Translations under genes and position numbers: made by a program
The notes under the pieces: generated by a model
Told to the model about the DNA's origin: nothing
What the model saw: only the letters and a program-made list of their open reading frames with translations
Databases searched by the model: none
Assembly (NCBI RefSeq): GCF_025144725.1
Contig: NZ_JALXKS010000007.1
Coordinates: 1-64,000 of the forward strand
DNA from: Brevibacterium sp. p3-SID960
GTDB lineage: Bacteria > Actinomycetota > Actinomycetes > Actinomycetales > Brevibacteriaceae
DNA: 64,000 bases
Direction: 5' to 3'
Shown here: in pieces, positions 24,973 through 32,355 of the stretch
How the letters are laid out: each line of letters begins with the position of its first letter
Position numbering within the stretch: position 1 is the first letter of the stretch

Positions 24973-26231
24973 CCGGCAGAGTGCTGATCGTCGGAGCAGG
25001 CGCGATCGGCGTGACGACTGCCCTCTCGGTGCGCCGGATGGGATTCGACGTCACCGTCGTCGACAGTGAAGAAGTCGCAGGCGCCGGCTGCTCCCACGCC
25101 AATGCGGGTCTGCTCGCCCCCAGCCACGCCTTCCCCCTCACCGGAATGGCCAATGTGCGGCTCGGTCTGCAGAATATGCTCAACCCGACGGGTCCGTTCC
25201 GTCTGGCGCCCCGCCGGCAGAACGCCGGCTGGATCCCGCGGTTCCTCGCTGCCTCGACACCGGGGCGTGTGCGCAAAGCGACGCGAACGCTGCGGCTGCT
25301 ATGCGCAGCAGGCGCTGCCGGTCATGCCGCGCTCGTCGACGAAGGCGTGCCCACCAGTTGGGTCAACAGCGGCATGCTCGATGTTTTCACCGACTCCGAG
25401 AACCTGGCGCTGGCTCAGCAGAGCCTCCGCGCACATCCGCTGCAGCCGGAATACGACGCCCTCACGCAGGAGCAGCTCTCGTCCCGGGTGCCGGGGCTGA
25501 CGGGATTTTCCGGGGGCATCTTCACACCCGGTGATTCCTATTGCGATGGCGGTGCCTATGTCGCCGCCATCGCTGCACAGGCAGCCCGCGAAGGTGTGGA
25601 GTTCCAGTTCGGCACCCGGGTGAATCGGCTTGCCCTGAAGGCAGAGGCGGTGCGCGGAGTCGATACGGCTGCCGGCCGCGTCGCTGCCGACCATGTCATC
25701 GTCGCGGCAGGATCGGCCACCAAACATCTCGTTCGGCCCACCGGTCTCAATCTGCCCCTCACCTCGGCGAAGGGATACGTCATCGATCTGGCCACCGGCC
25801 CGGATGATCCGACGATGCCGATCGGTTTGAAGAGCCAGATGATGGTCGTCACGCCCTATTCAAGCAAGGTCCGCCTGGCCGGTGTGCTCGAACTCGTCGG
25901 CGAGGACAAGCACATCGACGAGAAGAGGACCAAGGCGATGATCGGCTCGGCGGTCGATGCGCTGCCGCAGCTGGCCGGTCGCGAGGTGCTTCAGGTCTGG
26001 TCGGGTATGCGCCCGTGCAGTGCCGACGGCCTGCCGATGATCGGGCGCACGCACGCTGACGGTCTGTCAGTAGCGACCGGACACGGTCAGCATGGGCTCA
26101 TCCTCGCCCCGGTCACCGCGCAGATCATCGCCGCGCAGCTGGCCGGTCGGCCGGGCACCCCTGCGGACGTCAACCCCTGGCAGCTGAGCCCGGCCCGCTT
26201 CGCATCCGGCCGACGGCGCTCCGCATCCTGA
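24969..26231 (+). CDS. DadA-like FAD-dependent amino acid oxidoreductase
   Basis: 420 residues, D-amino acid dehydrogenase/oxidase (DAO) fold. N-terminal dinucleotide motif VLIVGAGAIGVTTALSVRRMGFDVTVVDSE, then CSHANAGLLAPSHAFPL as in DadA-type enzymes. C-terminal FAD-binding end: WSGMRPCSADGLPMIGRT then GHGQHGLILAPVTAQIIA. It oxidatively deaminates a D-amino acid (or sarcosine/hydroxyproline-type substrate), passing electrons to a membrane acceptor or oxygen. Third gene of the operon; ATG 24969 overlaps the preceding stop. Confidence 0.9.
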   Translation: MTGRVLIVGAGAIGVTTALSVRRMGFDVTVVDSEEVAGAGCSHANAGLLAPSHAFPLTGMANVRLGLQNMLNPTGPFRLAPRRQNAGWIPRFLAASTPGRVRKATRTLRLLCAAGAAGHAALVDEGVPTSWVNSGMLDVFTDSENLALAQQSLRAHPLQPEYDALTQEQLSSRVPGLTGFSGGIFTPGDSYCDGGAYVAAIAAQAAREGVEFQFGTRVNRLALKAEAVRGVDTAAGRVAADHVIVAAGSATKHLVRPTGLNLPLTSAKGYVIDLATGPDDPTMPIGLKSQMMVVTPYSSKVRLAGVLELVGEDKHIDEKRTKAMIGSAVDALPQLAGREVLQVWSGMRPCSADGLPMIGRTHADGLSVATGHGQHGLILAPVTAQIIAAQLAGRPGTPADVNPWQLSPARFASGRRRSAS

Positions 26232-26258
26232 ACCTGCCCCAAGCACCAAGCCTGAGGC

Positions 26259-27572
26259 TCAGGGCAGCAGCAGGATGACCCCGTGCAGGAACAGCCCGAC
26301 GAGCGCGCCGATGACGGTGCCGTTGATGCGGATGTACTGCAGGTCCTTGCCGACGTAGAGCTCGATGCGCTCGGAGGCCTCCTTGGCGTCCCAGCCGGCG
26401 ATCGTATCGGAGATGACGCTGGCGATCTCCGGGCCGAAGGACTCAACCAGGTCGCCGACGGTGATCGCCAGCCGATCGTCGATCGCGCCGGAGAACTCGG
26501 CGTCGTCGACCATCCGGGTCGCGGTCTGGTCGAGCAGCGCCCGGAGCCGCTGGTGCACCTCGCCGGACGTGTCGAGCACCGCCCCGCGCAGCAGCCGCTT
26601 GAGTGAGGCCCACACATCGAGGACGGCCTGGACGACGCCCTCTTCGCGCAGCAGGTCGTCGATGACGTTCTCGGCACGCTTCGCGATCGAGGTGTCCTCG
26701 CGCAGGTTGGCGGCGAGTTCGAGCAGCCACCGGTCGAGTGCCTGCCGAGCCTTGTGGTAGCGGTTGTCGCGCACATCGGAGATCCATTCGAGGACTTCGC
26801 GGCGCAGCCTGCGCGCGACCCCTTCGTTGACGAAGGCCGGCACCCAGTCCGGAGCCTTCTGCGCGACCACGTCGTCGATGACCTGCGGATTGGCCGCCAG
26901 CCACGTGTACGCCTCCCCGACGACGAGGTCGACGAGCCGGTGGTGGGCCCCGTCCTGCACGATCTCCTGCACGAGCCGGCCGAGCACCGGGGACTTGTGC
27001 GTATCGACGAGCTTGGGCACCAGCACCTCGCGGGTCAGCGCCTCGATCGCATCATCATCGACGCGCCTGAGCACATACTCCAGGCCCTGCCCGGCACGGG
27101 TGACGACGATCTCCTGGTTGCCCGGCTCCTTCAGCCAGCCGCCGATGCGCGCGGTCACCTGGGCGTTGCGGATCTTCGCGGCGACGGTGACGGAGGTGAG
27201 GAAGTTCGCGGCGACGAAGTTCGACATGCTCTCGCCCAGCACGTCCTTCTTGCGCGGGATGATCGCCGTGTGCGGGATCGGCAGCCCGAGCGGGTGGCGG
27301 AAGAGCGCGGTGACCGCGAACCAGTCGGCGATCGCCCCGATCATCGCCGCCTCGGATCCGCGGGCGACGAACCCCCACACGCCGGTCAGGTCGGTGAAGA
27401 CGTGGGTGAGAACGAAGATGCACGCCGCCAGCACGAGCAGCGCGGTCGCCAGCTGGCGCATCTTCCTCAGCGCACGCGCCCGCTCGAGGTCGCCGAAGGT
27501 GTCGTCGATGCGCGCCGGTGCGGTCGGTCCGGTGGATCCGGCCGCCGCCGAGGTGCTGGGCGAGTGAGTCAT
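26259..27572 (-). CDS. DUF445-family membrane protein
   Basis: 437 residues. Transmembrane helix near residues 38-60 and a C-terminal helix ending GLFLHGVILLLP, with a long helical cytoplasmic or peripheral body between. GAIADWFAVTALFRHPLGLPIPHTAIIPRKKDVLGESMSNFV is the diagnostic DUF445/YjiN segment. Role unknown. Convergent with dadA (27-base gap); its 5' end overlaps the start of a decayed lipoprotein gene on the other strand. Confidence 0.9.
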   Translation of the reverse strand: MTHSPSTSAAAGSTGPTAPARIDDTFGDLERARALRKMRQLATALLVLAACIFVLTHVFTDLTGVWGFVARGSEAAMIGAIADWFAVTALFRHPLGLPIPHTAIIPRKKDVLGESMSNFVAANFLTSVTVAAKIRNAQVTARIGGWLKEPGNQEIVVTRAGQGLEYVLRRVDDDAIEALTREVLVPKLVDTHKSPVLGRLVQEIVQDGAHHRLVDLVVGEAYTWLAANPQVIDDVVAQKAPDWVPAFVNEGVARRLRREVLEWISDVRDNRYHKARQALDRWLLELAANLREDTSIAKRAENVIDDLLREEGVVQAVLDVWASLKRLLRGAVLDTSGEVHQRLRALLDQTATRMVDDAEFSGAIDDRLAITVGDLVESFGPEIASVISDTIAGWDAKEASERIELYVGKDLQYIRINGTVIGALVGLFLHGVILLLP

Positions 27573-28196
27573 GTCCCTATTCTGACACCTCGGCCCGGAC
27601 TCCCCACCCGGAAGACACGACTGCCCGCTCTCGCCCTTGCCGCCTCGATCGCGGTGCTCGGCACCGCCTGCTCAGCACCTTCGCACAGCGGCGGATCCTC
27701 AGCAGCTGCCGGTGCAGATCAGCAGGCGGCCTCGGAATCCGCCCGCGCGCTCAGTGAGAAGATCGCCGCGCACTGGCCGCTGGTGGCGACGGCCTGGCCC
27801 GGGACGGACTGCTCCGGCCACGTCGCAGTCCTCTTCCACCGCGACGACAAGAGCGAGATCGTCACAGGGGGCTGACACCTCGGGCACCCGGAAGCTCGCC
27901 AACTCCGAACGCACCGGCCTCACCTCTCCCCCGGGCGGGCGGGTGCAGCCCGGGTGAGTTCGGCGGCAAGCCGGCAGTTCTGCTGGCTTGCCGCCGATCA
28001 GCAGATGCTGGATGACCCTCGAGCTGAGGAGTTCTGGCTGCTCGCCACGCATGGGCTCGGGCGGTGCGCACTTCATCGTCGTCGACGGCAGGGAAGTCAC
28101 CACCGGCTCCACCAACACCTATCCGATGGGGTATCGGCGGAGAGAACCACCGATGCCGATGGCCGGGCCGTCTATACGGTCACGGCCACCGGCTGA
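27564..28196 (+). pseudogene. Frameshifted small lipoprotein gene
   Basis: From GTG 27564 the sequence encodes a signal peptide with lipobox (ALALAASIAVLGTAC) and then SEKIAAHWPLVATAWPGTDCSGHVAVLFHRDDKSEIVTGG, stopping at 27875. Coding-like sequence continues in other frames: DTSGTRKLANSERTGL, then AADQQMLDDPRAEEFWLLATHGL, then HFIVVDGREVTTGSTNTYPMG, and finally VSAERTTDADGRAVYTVTATG with a stop at 28196. Patched together these form one plausible protein of about 200 residues with three or more frameshifts. I do not recognise the family. Confidence 0.6.
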
Positions 28197-28205
28197 GGCA
28201 GGAAC

Positions 28206-29003
28206 TCACTGCCATTCGGCAGTCTCCGGGTCCACACCTCGGGCGAAGGCGCCGGCAGCGATCACCTCGACGAGCCAGGCGGCTAAGCCGTCTGCGCGCT
28301 CATCGTAGTGCGCGGCGAAGCGCGGGTCGCTGAGGTAGAGGCGCGAGATGCACACCTGCTTCTCGATGGTCATGTCGAACCACTGGCCGATCGAGGCGCG
28401 GTGCCGCTCGGCCAGCATGTTCGCCTCCTGGCTGCCGGGCTCGACTCCGCGCGTGAACGCAACGGCGAGTTCGGCCTCGAACGCCTCAGTGTCGTCCTTT
28501 ACCCGCTGCCAGTCGGCGGTGGTCATGGTCTGCTTGATCGCCTCGGACTGGGCCCATTCGTCGGTCTGGCCCCAGCGCTGCTCCGCTTCGGCCTCCCAGT
28601 CGGGGTTCCAGTTCGGGCCGAGGATCTCAGCCTGCTCGGCTGCTGTGAGCTTCTTTCCCATGGTGGTGGTCTCCATCATCCGTTCGACTGCAGAGACGAC
28701 TCTCTGCAGCTGGTCGATACGTGTTCGGAGCGATGCGCGCTGCTCAGCCAGCTCGGTTGCCAGGTCGACGCCCGGATCGTCGAGGATCCGGCCGATCTCT
28801 GACAGCGGCAGGCCGAGTTCGCGGAAGATGAGCACGCGGCGCAGCCGCTGCATATCAGCTGCCGTGTAGATGCGGTAGCCGGCCCATGTGCGTTCGCTCG
28901 GGCTCGCCAGCCCGATGGCGTCCCAGTGGTGCAGGGTGCGGATGCTGACGTCGAGCAGCTTTGCGGCCGCGCCGACTGTCAGCTCCGTGGTGTGCTCGTC
29001 CAT
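28206..29003 (-). CDS. MerR-family regulator, TipA-like
   Basis: 265 residues. MerR HTH at the N-terminus (ELTVGAAAKLLDVSIRTLHHWDAIGLASPSERTWAGYRIY), an antiparallel coiled coil (about 85-125), and a C-terminal TipAS-type domain (about 140-265; WGQTDEWAQSEA and HRASIGQWFDMT match the group). TipA proteins bind thiopeptide antibiotics and activate their own promoter. ATG 29003 is chosen because it starts the conserved region after a GAGGG; in-frame sequence upstream is not family-like. Confidence 0.88.
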   Translation of the reverse strand: MDEHTTELTVGAAAKLLDVSIRTLHHWDAIGLASPSERTWAGYRIYTAADMQRLRRVLIFRELGLPLSEIGRILDDPGVDLATELAEQRASLRTRIDQLQRVVSAVERMMETTTMGKKLTAAEQAEILGPNWNPDWEAEAEQRWGQTDEWAQSEAIKQTMTTADWQRVKDDTEAFEAELAVAFTRGVEPGSQEANMLAERHRASIGQWFDMTIEKQVCISRLYLSDPRFAAHYDERADGLAAWLVEVIAAGAFARGVDPETAEWQ

Positions 29004-29117
29004 TCCCTCAGTATCGTCCACAACCACCACGTTCGGCCCTGACGCTGCGTGAGGGTCAAGCCCGGGCCGGCTCCCAGCCGATCCGGTCCACCGCCAACCG
29101 GTCCGCAAATGCACGCG

Positions 29118-29146
29118 GGCCCCGGAACCGTGTAGGTTCCGGGGCC
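29118..29146 (-). terminator. Terminator of the rpsF-ssb-rpsR-rplI operon
   Basis: GGCCCCGGAACC, 5-base loop, GGTTCCGGGGCC: a perfect 12-bp stem located 38 bases past the rplI stop. Confidence 0.85.
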
Positions 29147-29184
29147 TGTGCGAGCTGCGTCAGCTCAGTGACAGTTCAGCGGGC

Positions 29185-29643
29185 TCAGCGCTTGCCGATG
29201 ACGTCGAACTTCGCGTTGGCAGTGATCTCGTCGTGGACGCGCACGGTGGCGGTGTAGCTGCCGGGCTCCTTGACGTGGCCGGGCAGAGCGATCTGCCGGC
29301 GGTCGAAGGAGGTGCCGTGCGCCTCGGTCAGCGCGTCGGCGACCAGCGCAGCGGTGACAGCGCCGAACAGGCGGTTGTTCTGTCCGGCCTTCATCTCGAT
29401 CTTCGCCGAGGAGCCTTCGAGCTTCTCCTTGAGTGCGAGTGCTTCGTCGCGGTCGGCCAGCTGGCGTGCCTGGCGGGACTTGCGCAGCGCCTCGATCTGC
29501 TTCTCGGCACCTGCAGACCAGGTGGTGGCCCAGCCGCGCGGGATCAGCAGGTTCCGGGCGTAACCGGCCTTGACCTCGACGACGTCGCCGGCGGCACCGA
29601 GGCCGTCGACTTCCTGGTTGAGGATGACCTTCTTGGTAGCCAT
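29185..29643 (-). CDS. rplI: Ribosomal protein bL9
   Basis: 152 residues, near the usual 149. N-terminal rRNA-binding domain KVILNQEVDGLGAAGDVVEVKAGYARNLLIPRGWA is classic bL9, then the long connecting helix and C-terminal domain (NNRLFGAVTAALVADAL; VHDEITANAKFDVIGK). Last gene of the rpsF operon, followed by a strong hairpin. Confidence 0.98.
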   Translation of the reverse strand: MATKKVILNQEVDGLGAAGDVVEVKAGYARNLLIPRGWATTWSAGAEKQIEALRKSRQARQLADRDEALALKEKLEGSSAKIEMKAGQNNRLFGAVTAALVADALTEAHGTSFDRRQIALPGHVKEPGSYTATVRVHDEITANAKFDVIGKR

Positions 29644-29661
29644 TGTTCTACTCCCCTCGTC

Positions 29662-29901
29662 TTATCGGGTCGAGCCCGAGTAGGGCAGGAGCGCCATCTC
29701 GCGGGCGTTCTTGACGGCCTTGGCGATGATGCGCTGTTCCTGCACGTTGACACCAGTCACGCGACGAGCGCGGATCTTGCCGCGGTCGGAGATGAACTTG
29801 CGCAGGGTTGCGGTGTCCTTGTAGTCGATCTGGGCTGCCTCGCCGAACTTCAGCGGGTTCGCCTTCTTCTTGATGGGCTTCCGGGGATCCGGCTTTGCCA
29901 T
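29662..29901 (-). CDS. rpsR: Ribosomal protein bS18
   Basis: 79 residues. The core [50 protein letters not shown] is a textbook bS18. A basic N-terminus ([17 protein letters not shown]) precedes it. No CxxC zinc motif near the start, so it is the zinc-independent form. It lies 18 bases upstream of rplI. Confidence 0.98.
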   Translation of the reverse strand: MAKPDPRKPIKKKANPLKFGEAAQIDYKDTATLRKFISDRGKIRARRVTGVNVQEQRIIAKAVKNAREMALLPYSGSTR

Positions 29902-29961
29902 GATGTGCTCCTGTCAGAAAATCTGTTGATCAGCGGCAGGCACGCGCCTGCCGGTGTGCGA

Positions 29962-30534
29962 TCAGAATGGTGGTTCGTCCGAGGTCGGGCTGCCCCAGCC
30001 TCCGCCGGGGTTGGTCTGCGGGTTCGAGCTGGCCCACGGGTCGTTCGACTGACCCTGGCCGCCCTGCTGCCCGCCGAAGCCGCCGCCGGGGTTCTGTCCC
30101 CAACCGCCGCCCTGCTGACCGCCGCCGGAGAATCCTCCCTGGCCGCCTCCTGAGAAGCCGCCGCCGGAGAACTCCTTCTTCGTCACGTTGGCCGTGGCGT
30201 AGCGCAGGCTCGGGCCGATCTCGTCGACGTCGAGTTCGAAGACGGTCCGGCGTTCGCCTTCCTTCGTTTCGAAGCTGCGCGACTTCAGCCGGCCCTGCAC
30301 GATCGTGCGGGTGCCGCGCTGCAGGGTCTCGGTGACGTTCTCAGCGAGGTCCCGCCACGCGTTGCAGCGCAGGAACAGAGTCTCGCCGTCTTTCCATTCG
30401 TTGGTCTTGCGGTCGAACATGCGCGGGGTCGACGCCACTGTGAAGTTCGCGACCGCGGCCCCGTTGGGCGTGTAGCGCAGTTCGGGGTCGGCGGTGAGGT
30501 TTCCCACCACAGTGATGATCGTGTCGCCTGCCAT
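29962..30534 (-). CDS. ssb: Single-stranded DNA-binding protein
   Basis: 190 residues. OB-fold (about 1-115): [36 protein letters not shown] and [36 protein letters not shown] Gly/Gln-rich flexible linker (about 120-180) leads to the acidic protein-interaction tip SDEPPF. Co-transcribed between rpsF and rpsR as usual. Confidence 0.98.
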   Translation of the reverse strand: MAGDTIITVVGNLTADPELRYTPNGAAVANFTVASTPRMFDRKTNEWKDGETLFLRCNAWRDLAENVTETLQRGTRTIVQGRLKSRSFETKEGERRTVFELDVDEIGPSLRYATANVTKKEFSGGGFSGGGQGGFSGGGQQGGGWGQNPGGGFGGQQGGQGQSNDPWASSNPQTNPGGGWGSPTSDEPPF

Positions 30535-30585
30535 GATGCTCCTTACAGCGTGGGGGTCAGCGGGTCCGAGCTCGGATCTGCTGGA

Positions 30586-30876
30586 TTACTTCGCGTCGGG
30601 ACGCAGGATCTTCGAGCGCAGCACGGTCTCGTTGAGGCCGAGCTGGCGGTCGAGTTCCTTGGTCGTGTCGGGCTTGGCGTGGAAATCCACGACGACGTAG
30701 GTGCCTTCGGCCTTCTTGTTGATCTCGTAGGCGAAGCGGCGACGGCCCCACACATCGACATTGTCGACGGTGCCGCCGTCAGCGGGAACCACCTTCAGCA
30801 GCTTTTCGACAGTGGTGTCAACGGAACGGTCTTCGAGTTCCGGATCCAGAATGAGCATCAGCTCGTAATGACGCAC
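30586..30876 (-). CDS. rpsF: Ribosomal protein bS6
   Basis: 96 residues: [20 protein letters not shown], then [45 protein letters not shown], typical bS6. First gene of the operon, with GGAGGTGGG about 8 bases upstream of the ATG. Confidence 0.98.
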   Translation of the reverse strand: MRHYELMLILDPELEDRSVDTTVEKLLKVVPADGGTVDNVDVWGRRRFAYEINKKAEGTYVVVDFHAKPDTTKELDRQLGLNETVLRSKILRPDAK

Positions 30877-30904
30877 GTGTCACCCACCTCCTCTGGTCTC
30901 AGCG

Positions 30905-30923
30905 GCCATGGTCGGTCCATGGC
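30905..30923 (-). promoter_or_regulatory. Leader hairpin with CCG loop, possible bS6:bS18 autoregulatory site
   Basis: On the transcript: GCCATGG, loop ACCGA, CCATGGC, about 30 bases before rpsF. bS6:bS18 complexes are known to bind rpsF leaders through an exposed CCG next to a stem. Here the CCG is in the loop rather than a bulge, so the match is only suggestive. Confidence 0.35.
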
Positions 30924-30988
30924 AGGAGGGTATATGCGTTTCGTCTGGCCGGGTGCGGAATCGGTCCGCAGTGGACACAGACTGATTC

Positions 30989-30994
30989 AGTCTA
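30989..30994 (-). promoter_or_regulatory. Candidate -10 for the rpsF operon
   Basis: Minus-strand TAGACT in the 143-base gap upstream of rpsF. No clear -35 is seen. It would give a leader of about 105 bases containing the hairpin at 30905-30923. Confidence 0.3.
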
Positions 30995-31019
30995 GTGCCT
31001 TGACGCCCGCCTCGCCAGT

Positions 31020-32336
31020 TCAGGCGCTTGCCTCCGGGCCCGAGGCGGTGGCTTCCCTGCCCGAGGCGTCAGCCTCCGGGCCCGAGGCGGTGCTCGTCTC
31101 AGATTCGGGGGCCGGCTGGGGGCTGCGGTCGAGTTCGAGAGCGGCGGCGGTGATGACGGCGACGACGGCTGCCAGCCTGAGGCAGGTGAAGATCAGCAGC
31201 CAGGCTGGGGAGAGTCCCTTACTGGCTTCGAAGGCGGTGATGTCGGAGAGGTTGACGGCGATCACGAGTGCCGCCTCGGCCAGCGCCCAGGCGATGAACA
31301 CCCACAGCCGGCGGATGGCCAGTGCGGCGAAGGGCAGCAGCCACAGCGCGTGGGTGATCGGCGCTGAGGGCAGTGTGACGACGGCGAGGCCGAGCACCAT
31401 CGTGAGTGCGACGTATAGGTTCGGCCGGGGCCGGCGGGTGATGAAGGCGAGTGCTGCGATGACGGCGATCGCGCAGGCGGCGAGGCTGACACCTGCCAGC
31501 AGCTGCGGATCAGCGCCTTCTCCGTAGGCGAGCAGGGAGACGAGTGAGCCGCGGTCGATCGGCTCCTGCCACCACATGGACAGGCGGTAGAAGATGAGCC
31601 CGTCGATGGCGAGGACGAGGCCGACGGTGATGAGGGCCGCCCCGCCGATCGACAGCAGGTCGGAGCGCTGCCCGGCGCGCCACAGCAGGACGATGACGGT
31701 CAGCAGCGCGAGGATGCCGAGCGGGTTGATGAGTGCGGCGACGGCGAAGAGCACTCCGGCCCCGAGGTTCGACTGGGGGCCGGCCACGGTCGGGTTGAGC
31801 AGGACGAGCGCCCACACGAGGCAGGCCACACCGACGGGGTCGAGCGATTGGCCCATGGAGAAGATGATCGCCGGGGAGATGCAGGCGACCGGCAACCAGG
31901 CGAGTCGGCGCATGAGCACGGCAGCACCGAGCGCCATCGCGGCCACAGCGATGGTGTTGATGACGAGCAGGAAGGCCATCATGTCCCCGGCTCCCAGGCC
32001 GGCGCTGAGCATGAAGCCGAGTTCGACGAACCAGCCGGTCACCGGGTCGAGTGCGGCAGGTGCGCCGGACGCCCGGCCGGGTCCGGCGGGGAATTCGGTG
32101 CCGGTCAGCGCATTGGCAACCGGCGAGGCGCACATCCGTGCAGAGGCGCCGGGCAGTTCGTAGCCGGGCATGCACGCCCCGTGCAGCAGGATGCCGATGC
32201 CAGCAGTGCCGAAGGCGGCCAGCATGCACATGAGCGCGGCCGTCGTCCGGAACGGCGAGGGGCCCGACGCCGCGTGGGCGCCGGGCCTGCCGCCGAGCAG
32301 CGGCTCAGCAGCTCTGAGGGGAGTCACACCTGGCAT
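31020..32336 (-). CDS. GT87-like membrane glycosyltransferase (DUF2029 type)
   Basis: 438 residues with about ten transmembrane helices. The layout resembles polyprenol-phosphate-mannose-dependent mannosyltransferases (PDPVTGW... loop and many Leu/Ala-rich helices), and a gene of this family occupies the same place between a class A PBP and rpsF in other Actinobacteria. The C-terminal 25 residues are three seven-residue repeats of the type ASGPEA. ATG 32336 is not preceded by a clear ribosome site, so the true start could be the GTG 12 bases further in. Probable role in envelope polysaccharide or lipoglycan synthesis; acceptor unknown. Confidence 0.65.
   Translation of the reverse strand: MPGVTPLRAAEPLLGGRPGAHAASGPSPFRTTAALMCMLAAFGTAGIGILLHGACMPGYELPGASARMCASPVANALTGTEFPAGPGRASGAPAALDPVTGWFVELGFMLSAGLGAGDMMAFLLVINTIAVAAMALGAAVLMRRLAWLPVACISPAIIFSMGQSLDPVGVACLVWALVLLNPTVAGPQSNLGAGVLFAVAALINPLGILALLTVIVLLWRAGQRSDLLSIGGAALITVGLVLAIDGLIFYRLSMWWQEPIDRGSLVSLLAYGEGADPQLLAGVSLAACAIAVIAALAFITRRPRPNLYVALTMVLGLAVVTLPSAPITHALWLLPFAALAIRRLWVFIAWALAEAALVIAVNLSDITAFEASKGLSPAWLLIFTCLRLAAVVAVITAAALELDRSPQPAPESETSTASGPEADASGREATASGPEASA
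31026..31088. repeat. 21-bp tandem repeat, three copies, at the gene end
   Basis: Units at 31026-31046, 31047-31067 and 31068-31088, each containing CCCGAGGCG or close to it. They encode the seven-residue repeats directly before the stop of the glycosyltransferase gene. Confidence 0.85.
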
Positions 32337-32355
32337 GCGCCTAGGCTATCGCGCC

